Shown piece by piece: positions 17,434 through 26,838 of a stretch of 33,278 nt of DNA (position 1 is the first letter of the stretch; each line of letters starts with the position of its first letter). Source of the DNA: Candidatus Gemmiger excrementipullorum (GTDB taxonomy: Bacteria; Bacillota; Clostridia; Oscillospirales; Ruminococcaceae); the NCBI GenBank assembly GCA_019115045.1, contig DXEI01000134.1:1-33278 (forward strand), in the 5' to 3' direction. A program made the position numbers and the translations under genes. The notes beneath the pieces are model-generated. The model was not told the origin of the DNA. It did not search any database and was given only the letters and a program-made list of their open reading frames with translations.

Positions 17434-19059
17434 ATGGCGCACAAGACCGCCGGACAGACGCTGTACCAGCAGATCCGCCGTGTGAGCGTGCTGGGCATTT
17501 TGGTGGCGATGATCCTGGCCACCGGCGCCGGGCTGTGGCTGAGCCTTGCGCAGGAGCAGCGCATGCGCGACGACACGCTGACCGCCGCCGTGCAGGCCGC
17601 GGCCTATGCGCTGGCCCTGGACGGGCACAGCGACGCGCAGCAGCTGCAGGAATACACCCTGCGCACGGTGGAGGGCATCGAGGGCGTCGACCTGTTTGCC
17701 GTGTACGACGCGCAGGGCCGGCCGGTGTACTATGCCGACATCGTATCGGGCCAGGCCGGCAGCGCAGAGCTGCCGGCGCTGGACGCCGAACTGTGCCGCC
17801 GCCTGGCCCAAAGCAGCGAGGTGCTGCTGGACGACGCCGAGACCCCGCTGGGCGCCGACCACTGCGCCGTGACCGCCGTGCGCGGTGCAAACGGCACGGT
17901 GACCGGCTACGTGCTGGCCGGGCTGTATTTGCGGTCCATCCGCACGATGGCGCTGCGCACACTTGGGGTGTTTGTGGGCATCGGCCTGGCGGCGCTGGGC
18001 GTCGGCACGCTGCTGAGTTTGCAGCTGGCCCGCCGCATCAAAAGCGGGCTGCTGGGGTATGAGCCGGACGCTTTCCGCGATTTGTTTTTGCGCCGCATGG
18101 AGCTGCTGGACGCCCTGGACGAGGGGCTGCTGGCCATCGACCGCGACGCGCACATTTTGTACATCAACCGCGCGGCGGCCGAGATGCTCTCGTTTGACAA
18201 AGACGCCGTGCTGGGCCGCCCGCTGGCCGAGGTGTACCCCCAGTCCACCATCCCGCAGGTGCTGCGCACCCAAAAGGCTGAGTACAACGTCAGCCTGGAA
18301 TCGCTGCGCCATGTGCGCATTTTGTCCGACCGGATGCCGGTCTGGCGCGACGGGCGCATCGTGGGGGCGGTGGCGATCTTCCGCAACCGCACCGAGGTCG
18401 CCCGCCTGGCCCGCGAGCTGACCGGCGTGCAGCACATCGTGGAAGCGATGCGCGCCTACACCCACGAGTTCATGAACAAGCTGCATGTGATCCTGGGGCT
18501 GCTGCAGCTGGGCGAAGCGCAGCGGGCCGAGGAATACGTTTTGCAGCTGACCCAGACGCGGGCGCTTTCGACGCGGCAGATCTCCGCCTGCATCGCCGAG
18601 CCGTCGGTGGCGGCGCTGCTGATCGGCAAAAGCTGCCGCGCGGCCGAGCTGGGCGTGCGCCTGACGCTGGACCCTGCCAGCCATCTGGGCGCCGACCCGC
18701 GCTGCCTGCCGGCCCCGGCCATGATCACGGTGCTGGGCAATTTGATCGAGAATGCGTTCGACGCCTTTGCCCAGACACCCGGCCGCACACTGCACGAGGT
18801 GAGCGTTTCGGTGCGCGAGGGCGAACAGGGGCTGATTTTAAGCGTCGACGACAACGCCTGCGGCATGAGCGACGAGGTGCGCCGCCACCTGTTTGAACGG
18901 GGCGCGACCTCCAAGGGCAAGGGGCACGGCACCGGGCTGTACCTCGTCAAGCAGATCGTGGACGCCTACCACGGCGACATCCGGGTGGAGTCGACGCGCG
19001 GGGTGGGCAGTTCGTTCGTCATCACCTTCCGCCCCGGCGCCGACGCGCCGGAGGCGTAA
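17434..19059 (+). CDS. CitA/DcuS-family sensor histidine kinase
   Basis: 541 aa; two TMs flanking an extracytoplasmic domain, PAS domain, ANRAYTHEF-like H-box (AMRAYTHEFMNKLHVILGLLQLG), NLIENAFDA, GHGTGLYLVKQIV. Confidence 0.92.
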   Translation: MAHKTAGQTLYQQIRRVSVLGILVAMILATGAGLWLSLAQEQRMRDDTLTAAVQAAAYALALDGHSDAQQLQEYTLRTVEGIEGVDLFAVYDAQGRPVYYADIVSGQAGSAELPALDAELCRRLAQSSEVLLDDAETPLGADHCAVTAVRGANGTVTGYVLAGLYLRSIRTMALRTLGVFVGIGLAALGVGTLLSLQLARRIKSGLLGYEPDAFRDLFLRRMELLDALDEGLLAIDRDAHILYINRAAAEMLSFDKDAVLGRPLAEVYPQSTIPQVLRTQKAEYNVSLESLRHVRILSDRMPVWRDGRIVGAVAIFRNRTEVARLARELTGVQHIVEAMRAYTHEFMNKLHVILGLLQLGEAQRAEEYVLQLTQTRALSTRQISACIAEPSVAALLIGKSCRAAELGVRLTLDPASHLGADPRCLPAPAMITVLGNLIENAFDAFAQTPGRTLHEVSVSVREGEQGLILSVDDNACGMSDEVRRHLFERGATSKGKGHGTGLYLVKQIVDAYHGDIRVESTRGVGSSFVITFRPGADAPEA

Positions 19060-19081
19060 CGCACCTGTAAGGAGGGACGCT

Positions 19082-19744
19082 TTGTATACTGTTGTCATCG
19101 TGGAGGACGACCCCATGATCGCCGAGCTCAACCGCCGCTATATCGAGCGCGACGGCCGTTTTGCGGTGGCGCACACCTTTGCGCAGCCGCGCCCCGCGCT
19201 GGACTGGCTGCGCCGCAACGCCGCCGATTTGGTGATTTTGGATTTTTACATGCCGCAGATGAACGGCCTGGAACTGCTGCAGAGCATCCGCGCCGCGGGC
19301 GTGGCGGCCGACGTCATTATGGTGACGGCCGCCAACGACGCCGCCACCGTGGAGGCGCTGACCCGCCTGGGCGTGGTGGACTACCTGGTCAAGCCGTTTG
19401 CCTACGAGCGGTTCTGCCGCGCGCTGGACGCTTTCTGCCGCCGCCGCAGCGCCATGCAGGGCGGCAGCCTGGACCAGGACGCGCTGGACAGCCTGCTGCA
19501 CACCGCGCCCCCGGCCGCGCTGCCCAAGGGCCTGCAGCCCCAAACGCAGGAGCGCGTGCTGGCCTGCCTGCGCGCCGCGCCGCCGCACGGCTATACCAGC
19601 GAGGAAGTGGCCGAGGCGGCCGGCATCTCGGTGGTGACGGCGCGGCGCTACCTGGCCTACCTGGCGCAGCAGGGCCTGGTGGCGAGCACGATGAACTACG
19701 GCACCGGCGGCCGCCCCAGTTTGATCTACCGCCTGGCGGACTGA
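19082..19744 (+). CDS. CitB/DcuR-family response regulator
   Basis: 220 aa from a TTG start with AAGGAGGG upstream; YTVVIVEDDPMIAELNRRYIE, LDFYMPQMNGLELL, VDYLVKPFAYERF, C-terminal HTH. ORF track start at 18893 is overextended. Confidence 0.9.
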   Translation: MYTVVIVEDDPMIAELNRRYIERDGRFAVAHTFAQPRPALDWLRRNAADLVILDFYMPQMNGLELLQSIRAAGVAADVIMVTAANDAATVEALTRLGVVDYLVKPFAYERFCRALDAFCRRRSAMQGGSLDQDALDSLLHTAPPAALPKGLQPQTQERVLACLRAAPPHGYTSEEVAEAAGISVVTARRYLAYLAQQGLVASTMNYGTGGRPSLIYRLAD

Positions 19745-19756
19745 CCCGCGCGGCGG

Positions 19757-19785
19757 TTGACACCGCGCCGCGCAAGGGGTATAAT
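19757..19785 (+). promoter_or_regulatory. Perfect consensus sigma70-type promoter upstream of the GtrA-like gene
   Basis: TTGACA (19757-19762), N17, TATAAT (19780-19785). Confidence 0.8.
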
Positions 19786-19839
19786 AACACTGTTTTACGT
19801 GGTTTTTGCCTGTTTTTGTAGGGAAGAAGGTCCTCTGCT

Positions 19840-20250
19840 TTGTCCTTTGCCAACCTGGCCGCCGTGCGCAAGTTCGGCAAGTTTTCGGTTTCGTCGCTGT
19901 CCTCCAGCGTGGTGGACCTGGCGGCGTTCACGCTGCTGTGCAACGCGCTGCGCCCCCACCTGCCCGCCGGGGCGCTGATCCTTACGGCCACGGTGGCGGC
20001 GCGGGTGCTGTCGTCGCTGTGCAACTACCTGATCAACTACTTTTTTGTCTTCCACAGCCGCGCCGCGCACGGGCGCTCGGCCGGGCTGTACGCCGTCATC
20101 ACGGTGCTGAAAACGCTGGCCAGCGCGCTGCTGGTGGCGGGCCTGGCCGCGCTGCTGCCCGCCGGCACGCCGGAACTGGCGCTGAAGATCCCCGTGGATG
20201 TGGCGCTGTTTTTTGCCAACTACCTGCTGCAAAAAGCTTTTGTGTACTAA
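19840..20250 (+). CDS. GtrA-like family membrane protein
   Basis: 136 aa, about four TMs; KFGKFSVSSLSSSVVDLAAFTLL...ARVLSSLCNYLINYFFVF...ANYLLQKAFVY pattern; TTG start. Confidence 0.85.
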   Translation: MSFANLAAVRKFGKFSVSSLSSSVVDLAAFTLLCNALRPHLPAGALILTATVAARVLSSLCNYLINYFFVFHSRAAHGRSAGLYAVITVLKTLASALLVAGLAALLPAGTPELALKIPVDVALFFANYLLQKAFVY

Positions 20251-20263
20251 CTGCGCATACAAC

Positions 20264-20301
20264 AAAAACCCGCCCCGTGCTTTGGCACGGGGCGGGTTTT
20301 T
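20264..20301. terminator. Bidirectional terminator between the GtrA-like and permease genes
   Basis: AAAAACCCGCCCCGTGC-tttg-GCACGGGGCGGGTTTTT. Confidence 0.85.
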
Positions 20302-20314
20302 CGTATATCAAAGT

Positions 20315-21439
20315 TTAGCGGTTGAGCAGCCAGTACAGCGCCAGCAGCAGCGCCAGCATGCCGGCGTTGCACGCCGTGAACCAGCCCAGGTAGGCGCTGC
20401 GGCGGCCGGGGCTGTTTTGCGCCACCAGTTTGTAGGAGATGAGGCTGGCCATCGACGCGATGAGCGTGCCCAGCCCGCCGAGGTTGCACCCGACGATGAG
20501 GGCGGGCCAGTCCGCCGTAAAGCCGGAGAGCAGCAGCGCCGCCGGCACGTTGCTGATGACCTGGCTGGCCAGCACCGCCACCGGCACCACATGCCCGGCC
20601 AGGATGCCGGCCAGAAACTCCCGGAAGGCCGGCACCGCCCCCAGGTTGCCGATGAACACAAAAAACGCCGCAAAGGTGCCCAGCAGCGCGTAGTCCACAG
20701 CCGCCAGCACGCGGCGGTCATAGAACAGCAAAAACACGGCCACCACACCCAGCACCGCCAGCGTGGGCACAACGTCGAACAGCGCCAGCAGGCACAGCGC
20801 GAACCCGGCCGCATAGACGGCCAGCGTGCGCGGCGGAGCGAGCTGGCTTTGCACGCTGACGGGGGCGATGGGCGCCGAATCGCACCGGAAGATCAGCACC
20901 GCCAGGCAGATGGCCGACGCCAGCACATAGGGCAGCATAAGCCCCACCAGCGCGCCGAACGACATGCCGGAACGGGTGTAGAGGTAGAGGTTTTGCGGGT
21001 TGCCCATGGGCGTGAGCATGCTGCCAAGGTTGGCCGCCGCCGTCTGCAGCACGACGAGCGGCACGACGAGCCAGTCCTGCCCGGCCATGTGCAGCACGAT
21101 GAGCGCAAACGGCACAAAGGTGATGAGCGAGACGTCGTTGGTGATGACCATGCTGCACACAAACGGCAAAAACACCAGCGCAAACAGCAGCTTGCGCGTG
21201 GTGTTGGTGTAGCGCAGCAGGCGGTTGCCCAGCCACACGAACAGCCCCGCATGCTGGAAGCCTTTCATGACCGCCATCAGGCTGAACAGCATGGCCAGGG
21301 TGTCCCAGTCGATGTAGCCAAAGTAGGCCGCGCTGGGCGGTTCCAGTGCCATGGACGCCACAGCCAGAACGGCGGCGACGCAGAGCACGGCCTCCTGTTT
21401 GCAAAAGGCGGCGGCGCGCCGCAGCAAGGTTGGTTTCAT
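20315..21439 (-). CDS. SLC13/ArsB (ion transporter superfamily) permease
   Basis: 374 aa from MKPTLLRR; SMVITNDVSLITFVPFALIVL and AANLGSMLTPMGNPQNLYLY motifs. ORF track start at 21631 is overextended. Confidence 0.85.
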   Translation of the reverse strand: MKPTLLRRAAAFCKQEAVLCVAAVLAVASMALEPPSAAYFGYIDWDTLAMLFSLMAVMKGFQHAGLFVWLGNRLLRYTNTTRKLLFALVFLPFVCSMVITNDVSLITFVPFALIVLHMAGQDWLVVPLVVLQTAAANLGSMLTPMGNPQNLYLYTRSGMSFGALVGLMLPYVLASAICLAVLIFRCDSAPIAPVSVQSQLAPPRTLAVYAAGFALCLLALFDVVPTLAVLGVVAVFLLFYDRRVLAAVDYALLGTFAAFFVFIGNLGAVPAFREFLAGILAGHVVPVAVLASQVISNVPAALLLSGFTADWPALIVGCNLGGLGTLIASMASLISYKLVAQNSPGRRSAYLGWFTACNAGMLALLLALYWLLNR

Positions 21440-21464
21440 CGTCCTCTCCCCTTTCCCTGCCGGG

Positions 21465-22280
21465 TCACAGGTCCAGCGCCACGCCGCTGTGCAGCGCGCG
21501 CAGCTGCGCCCCCAGGATCTGCTGCAAACGCTCCTGCGCGGGGCGGCCGGTGCAGTGGCCGGTGTAGAACTGCGTGTGGCGGTAGGCTTGCAGCGCGCGG
21601 CCGGTGTCCTCAATGACCTGCCATTCCGCATCGGTATACGGCTCGGCTTTTTTCATGTGGAAGCCGCTGACGACGACGTCGGGGTCGGCGCCGAACAGCG
21701 CGCGGTAGCGGTCCAGGATGTTGAAGATGCCGTTGTGCGCGCAGCCCGAAAGCAGGATATGCCGCACCCCCTGCGTGACGACCAGGCATTGTTCGTGCGC
21801 AAAATCATCCTGCCGCAGCACGCCGCCCGGCCCGGCGGCGCGCAGTTCCAAATTGCTTTGCGGCCAGAAGCGCCGCCCCGTGACGCCGGCGAACAGAAAC
21901 AGCTCGTCGTCCAGGCGGCAGTCGCCGTCCAGCAGGCGGACGCCGGGCAGCTGCAGGATGGCTTTGTCGATGCCGATGTAGCGCGCGCCGTGGTAAAAGT
22001 CCTGCCCGGCGCCGCGCTGCATGTAAATGGCCGCCTGCGGGGCCAGCTGCGCCATGCGCAGCAGCCCGCCCGCGTGGTCGTAGTGGCCGTGGCTGAGCAC
22101 GACGGTATCCACCCGGCCCAGGTCCAGCCCCAGCGCGGCGGCGTTGGCGGCAAAGGCGTCCGACGCGCCGGTGTCCAGCAGCAGGGTGTGGCGCGCGGTC
22201 TCGATATACAGGCTCAAACCGTGCTCATGGGCGCAGCCCGGTGCGCCGGGGGTGTTTTCGATCAGGGTGATGATGCGCAT
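21465..22280 (-). CDS. MBL-fold metallohydrolase
   Basis: 271 aa from MRIITLIEN; VVLSHGHYDHAGGL metal motif, LLSGCAHNGIFNIL, SGFHMKKAEPYTD. Confidence 0.88.
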   Translation of the reverse strand: MRIITLIENTPGAPGCAHEHGLSLYIETARHTLLLDTGASDAFAANAAALGLDLGRVDTVVLSHGHYDHAGGLLRMAQLAPQAAIYMQRGAGQDFYHGARYIGIDKAILQLPGVRLLDGDCRLDDELFLFAGVTGRRFWPQSNLELRAAGPGGVLRQDDFAHEQCLVVTQGVRHILLSGCAHNGIFNILDRYRALFGADPDVVVSGFHMKKAEPYTDAEWQVIEDTGRALQAYRHTQFYTGHCTGRPAQERLQQILGAQLRALHSGVALDL

Positions 22281-22440
22281 GGAAGTCCCCTTTCTGCGCG
22301 TCGCTTCGCAGTTTTTTCGGCCCTTGTGTCTGCATGCCCGCTGGGCTTTACGCGCAGCGTTTTTCCCAGTATAGCACAAACGGCGGCAAAGCGAAAGGCA
22401 GCCCCCGCCCGGCCGGATGGGAAAAGCGGCCAACACAAAA

Positions 22441-22465
22441 GCGGCGCAGCCGAACGCTGCGCCGC
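22441..22465 (-). terminator. Terminator downstream of the 22490-23338 lipoprotein
   Basis: GCGGCGCAGC-cgaac-GCTGCGCCGC, followed by TTTTGTG on the minus strand. Confidence 0.7.
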
Positions 22466-22489
22466 CTGTTTGCGGGGTACGGTACCGGA

Positions 22490-23338
22490 TCAGCCGGTGA
22501 CGGTCACGCTGGTGATGTGGGGGTTGACGCCCTCGTACCAGTAGAGGAAACCCTCACAGTCGATGGTCTGGCCGATCTCCAGCGCCTCGACGGCCTTGTA
22601 GACGTCGGTGGAGCTGTCGCAGAGGTAGCTCTCGACCAGGAACTGGTAGGTCTCGCCGTTGTACTCGACATTGAAGTAGACGTCGTCGCCCTGGGTGCCG
22701 GAACCGTCGTAATTGTACAGGAAGGCGTACTCGGTCTCATCGCCCTCGATGGTGCTGGGGGCGATGGTCAGGCCGGTGAAGGTGACTTTCTGGTTCTGGC
22801 GGCTCTCGAGTTCATCGGTGCCCAGCAGCTCGGTCACATCGACCGGTTCGGCCACGTAGGTGTCGCCGGCGATGATCTCCTCGAGCTGGCCGTCCATGAT
22901 CTCGACCTCGCCGGACCACTCGGCCTTATAGCCGCTGACACGGATCTTGGTGCCCTCGGTCATCTGGTCGTACTCTTCCTGGGTGCAGGCCATGTCGTAG
23001 GCAAAGTAGGCGCCGTCCTCACCCTGCAGGTAGACGGTCGCGGTGCCCTGCTCGGCATAGTAGCTCTGCTTGGCCTGGACGTAGGACTCGATGGTGACGG
23101 CATCGTCGACGGCGGCGGCCATGTACTCGTCGTAGGTCATCACGGCGGCGGGGGCAGCCTCCTCGGCGGTGGCGTCCTCGGAAGCGGCTTCCTCAGAGGC
23201 AGCCTCGGAAACGGCAGCCTCCGACGAGGCGGCCTCGGACTCGCTGGCGGCTTCGCTGGAAGACGCAGCGCCGCCCGCGCAGGCAGTGGCCGAGAGCGCC
23301 AGGCCCGCGGCGAGCAGCAAAGACAAAAACTTTTTCAT
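22490..23338 (-). CDS. Lipoprotein with Ala/Ser/Glu-rich linker
   Basis: 282 aa; lipobox LSATACAGG; low-complexity segment SSSEAASESEAASSEAAVSEAASEEAASED; globular C-terminal part of unknown function (possibly OB-fold-like). Confidence 0.85.
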   Translation of the reverse strand: MKKFLSLLLAAGLALSATACAGGAASSSEAASESEAASSEAAVSEAASEEAASEDATAEEAAPAAVMTYDEYMAAAVDDAVTIESYVQAKQSYYAEQGTATVYLQGEDGAYFAYDMACTQEEYDQMTEGTKIRVSGYKAEWSGEVEIMDGQLEEIIAGDTYVAEPVDVTELLGTDELESRQNQKVTFTGLTIAPSTIEGDETEYAFLYNYDGSGTQGDDVYFNVEYNGETYQFLVESYLCDSSTDVYKAVEALEIGQTIDCEGFLYWYEGVNPHITSVTVTG

Positions 23339-23441
23339 CGTTTCTTTCCCTCCTTGGGTGGTAGACCCTGCGGACGGCCCGCGGGGACGCCCTTATTATA
23401 CCGCACCCCGCCGAAAAAAAGCAACCGGAACGCGGGTTTTC

Positions 23442-25052
23442 TTACCGTTTTTTAACCTTTTTGCGCGCGCGCAGGCGCTGCGCGGCCACATAGGCAAGGA
23501 TGCCCGCCCAGGCCGCCGCCAGCGCGCCCAGCAATGCCACGGCGGTGCCGGGCAGCGGGCCGAGGTCGGCCTTGGCCGCGCCGTTCGAGGCGACCGAGTC
23601 GAGATGGTAAAGCGCGGCGGTGTCGGTATACAGCTGGTCGATGAACGCATCGTCGACCTGCTGGCTGCGGCGCACGCCCTTGGTCACATCCTCGATGAGC
23701 TGGCCGGCGGCGTTGCGCAAACTGGCCGAGCCGTTGAACACCGGCGTGATGAAGGTGTTTTCGAGGTTCCCCAGCAGCAGCTGCGCGGCTTTGATCTTGA
23801 CGTCGTAGTAGGTGTCGTCGTCCTGCCCGGCGCGGGCCAGGTAGTCCCGGTAGGCCGGCGTGGCCTGCGCCTTGGTGGTCACGGGGACGTAGCCTTCGGT
23901 CTGGGAGTAGGCGATCTGCACCTCGTCGGTGAGCAGGTACTGGGCAAACAGCCAGGAGGCCAATACCTCCTGCGGGTCGTCCTTATTGAAGATGCACACC
24001 GACGGCCCCTGGCTGATCATCTGCGGGTGGTCGGGGTCGAACTGCGGCACCGGGTAGACGGCAGTCTCAAAGGGGATGATCTCGTCGGGGTCGATGTCCA
24101 CCAGCGGGGCGTCGCTGCCCATCCAGGTAGCCCCGGCGGTGGAATCCACCGCGAAGATGCACTGCCCTGCGTTCAGGAAGTTGGCCGGGTAGCCGGAAAT
24201 TTTAAAGGTCGAGAACGCCCCGTTTTCCGTATGGCCGGCAATGTCCAGCAGCAGCGCTTTGGTGGTGTCGTTGAACAGCTGGATGTCCCCCGCGGCGGTG
24301 GAGTACCCGGCGTCCAGCTGGCGCAGCATCTGGATCATCATGTTGTCGGTGGACTTGTACAGGAAGGGGATCAGCACCTCCTGCCCGTTGACGGCATAGA
24401 CGCCGTCCGCGCCCTTGGTGGCGGCCGCCGCCTCGGACACTTCCCAAATAAAATCCCAGGTCAGCGTATCCTCGGGCAGGGTGAAGCCGAGCGATTCGAC
24501 CATGTCCTTGTTGACGTAGCACGCCTCGGTCGAGCGCATGTAGGGCAGCGCGTAGTAGTGGCCGTTCAGGCGGCCCTCGGCCAAAAACTGCGGCACGATC
24601 TCGCCCTGCGCGGGGCCGTCGAACGCCAGCGCGCTGCCGCCCAGGCCGTACTTTGCGTCGGCCAGCAGGTCGTCCAGCGGCACCACGACGTTGTCGCCGG
24701 TCAGGTAGGTGGCGATGTGGTCGGGGTAGGTGATGCAGACGTTGGGGGTGGTGCCGGTGGCGATGTTGGTGATGACGTCGTTGTAGATATCGCCGTAGTC
24801 GGTGTACAGGCGCAGCGTCACCGTGATGTTGGGGTACAGCGCCTCAAAGTCTGCAATGGCCTGCTTGTAAATTTCGGTCTGGCGGATGTTGGTATCGTTT
24901 TTGGCCCAGAAGGTGATCTCATAGTCCCGGGCCGCGTCAAAGGCGGCGGGCACCGTGAAGGCCGCCTGTTCGCGGCTGCCGTGGCAGCCGGTCAGCAGCA
25001 GCGCCCCGGCCAGGGCCGCCGCGGCAAGCGCGGCTGGCAAGCGGTGTTTCAT
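23442..25052 (-). CDS. ABC transporter extracellular substrate-binding protein (family 1, sugar type)
   Basis: 536 aa from MKHRLPAAL; lipobox LLLTGCHG; SBP pattern (ITFWAKNDTN...FEALYPNITVTL...); additional C-terminal TM plus RLRARKKVKKR. Confidence 0.9.
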   Translation of the reverse strand: MKHRLPAALAAAALAGALLLTGCHGSREQAAFTVPAAFDAARDYEITFWAKNDTNIRQTEIYKQAIADFEALYPNITVTLRLYTDYGDIYNDVITNIATGTTPNVCITYPDHIATYLTGDNVVVPLDDLLADAKYGLGGSALAFDGPAQGEIVPQFLAEGRLNGHYYALPYMRSTEACYVNKDMVESLGFTLPEDTLTWDFIWEVSEAAAATKGADGVYAVNGQEVLIPFLYKSTDNMMIQMLRQLDAGYSTAAGDIQLFNDTTKALLLDIAGHTENGAFSTFKISGYPANFLNAGQCIFAVDSTAGATWMGSDAPLVDIDPDEIIPFETAVYPVPQFDPDHPQMISQGPSVCIFNKDDPQEVLASWLFAQYLLTDEVQIAYSQTEGYVPVTTKAQATPAYRDYLARAGQDDDTYYDVKIKAAQLLLGNLENTFITPVFNGSASLRNAAGQLIEDVTKGVRRSQQVDDAFIDQLYTDTAALYHLDSVASNGAAKADLGPLPGTAVALLGALAAAWAGILAYVAAQRLRARKKVKKR

Positions 25053-25921
25053 CCCTTGGTGCCCCCTCTCGATACGCCTTCCATGATCTTGTTGCGGAAC
25101 GCCAGGAACAGTAAGATCAGCGGCACCGAGATGACGACGACCGCCGCCATCATGGCGGGGACGTTCTCGCGCCCGAAGCCGTTTTCGCGGATCTCCTGGA
25201 TGCCGTTGGACACAAGGTAGTACGCCGGGTCGTCGGTGATGAGCCGCGGCCAGACGTAGGAGTTCCAGCACTCGATCAGCTTTAAGATGGTGATGGTGAC
25301 GATGGTGGGCCGGCAGATGGGGATCATGACCTTCCACAGGTATTTGAGGTCGGAGGTACCGTCCACCTTGGCGGCGCGGTAGAGCTCGTCGGGCACCTGC
25401 TCAAAATTCTCCTTGAGCAGGTAGATGTAAAACACCGAGGTGATGGACGGTAAGATCAGCCCGGGGAAGGTGTTGCGCAGGTCCCAGTTGGTGATGGTGA
25501 CAAAGTTGGTGATGACGACGAGCTCGGTGGGGATCATCATCATCGAGAGGAACAGCCCGAACAAAAGATCCTTGCCGGCAAAGCGCAGCCGCGCAAAGGC
25601 GTAGGCCGCCAGCGTGCTGACCACCACCATGACGGCCGTGGTCACGACCGAGAAGATCAGCGTGTTGAGCAGGTAGCCGCCCAGCGGCACGGCGGTAAAG
25701 GCATTGCGGTAGTTTTCCAGCGTGGGCGAAAGGGTAAAGAACACCGGCAGATGCTCGGAGTTATACGCCCCGTAGCTTTTGAGCGAGGTGAGCACCATCC
25801 AGTAAAACGGGAACAGCACCACAACGGCCCAGAAGCTCAAAAACAGGTAGGTCAGCGCTTTGCGCAAATTCTCGCGCCGGCGCAGGGTCTGCTGCTTTTT
25901 TTCGTATTCGCTTGCGTTCAC
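25049..25921 (-). CDS. ABC transporter permease (MalG/UgpE-like)
   Basis: 290 aa; TM pattern and EAA loop (ELYRAAKVDGTSDLKYLWKVMIPICRPTI). Confidence 0.93.
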   Translation of the reverse strand: MNASEYEKKQQTLRRRENLRKALTYLFLSFWAVVVLFPFYWMVLTSLKSYGAYNSEHLPVFFTLSPTLENYRNAFTAVPLGGYLLNTLIFSVVTTAVMVVVSTLAAYAFARLRFAGKDLLFGLFLSMMMIPTELVVITNFVTITNWDLRNTFPGLILPSITSVFYIYLLKENFEQVPDELYRAAKVDGTSDLKYLWKVMIPICRPTIVTITILKLIECWNSYVWPRLITDDPAYYLVSNGIQEIRENGFGRENVPAMMAAVVVISVPLILLFLAFRNKIMEGVSRGGTKG

Positions 25922-26826
25922 AGCGCGGCGCCCCCTTCCCCGCCGTCACGGCGGCGCGTGACGAGCAGATTGATGCAGGTGATGGTGAGCACGATGACGA
26001 ACAGCAAAATGGCCGCCGCCGATGCGTAGGACGGGTAGCCGCCGCTGTCGCCATAGAGCATATCGTACACATAGCCGACGATGGTGTTCATGCCGGCGGC
26101 GTTGAGGTCGGTGCCAAACAGCGCCACCGCGTCGCTGTACGCCTTGAACGCGCCGATGAAGCCGGTAATGACAAGGTAGACGATCATGGGCGAGATCATG
26201 GGCAATGTGATGCGGAAGAAAATGCGCGTGCGGCTGGTGCCGTCCACCCGGGCGGCCTTGTAGTATTCGTCGTTGACCGAGGCCAGCGCGCTGGTGAGCA
26301 CCAGAATTTTAAACGGCAGCACGACCCAGATGGTATAAAAGCAGAGCACGAACATCTTGGCCCAGTGGGGGCCGTTGATGAAGTCGATGGGCCCGGCGCC
26401 AAACCAGCTTAGCATCAGGTTGACCAGGCCGTCGGTATACTCGGTACGCTGGAACAGCACCATGAAGACAAGGCCCACAGCCAGCGTGTTGGTGACGTAG
26501 GGCAGAAAGTAGATGGTCTGGTACAACTGGCGCAGCGGCCGGATGGAGGACAGCGCCGTCGAGATGACGAGCGCCAGCACCGTCGACAGCGGCACCGTGA
26601 TGGCGACGAGCACAAAGGTGTTTTGCACCGCCTGCAAAAAGTAGGGGTCGTGCAAAACGTAGGCATAGTTGTACAGCCCCACGCCCTGGTAAGTCTGCGA
26701 AGCGAAATTGAAGCATTCTTCTACCGAGTAGACGGCCACGTCCAGCAGGGGGTAGACCAAAAACGCCCCCAGCAGCACGATGGACGGCAGCAGGTAGAGC
26801 CATGCCTTTTTGGTATTGCGGTCCAT
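25918..26826 (-). CDS. ABC transporter permease (MalF/UgpA-like)
   Basis: 302 aa; EAA loop (EYYKAARVDGTSRTRIFFRITLPMISPMI). Confidence 0.93.
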   Translation of the reverse strand: MDRNTKKAWLYLLPSIVLLGAFLVYPLLDVAVYSVEECFNFASQTYQGVGLYNYAYVLHDPYFLQAVQNTFVLVAITVPLSTVLALVISTALSSIRPLRQLYQTIYFLPYVTNTLAVGLVFMVLFQRTEYTDGLVNLMLSWFGAGPIDFINGPHWAKMFVLCFYTIWVVLPFKILVLTSALASVNDEYYKAARVDGTSRTRIFFRITLPMISPMIVYLVITGFIGAFKAYSDAVALFGTDLNAAGMNTIVGYVYDMLYGDSGGYPSYASAAAILLFVIVLTITCINLLVTRRRDGGEGGAAL

Positions 26827-26838
26827 GCCGTCGCCTCC

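Noticed and set aside
23150-23270. Ala/Ser/Glu-rich repeated tract as a novel repeat element
   Set aside because: Ordinary low-complexity linker following a lipobox.
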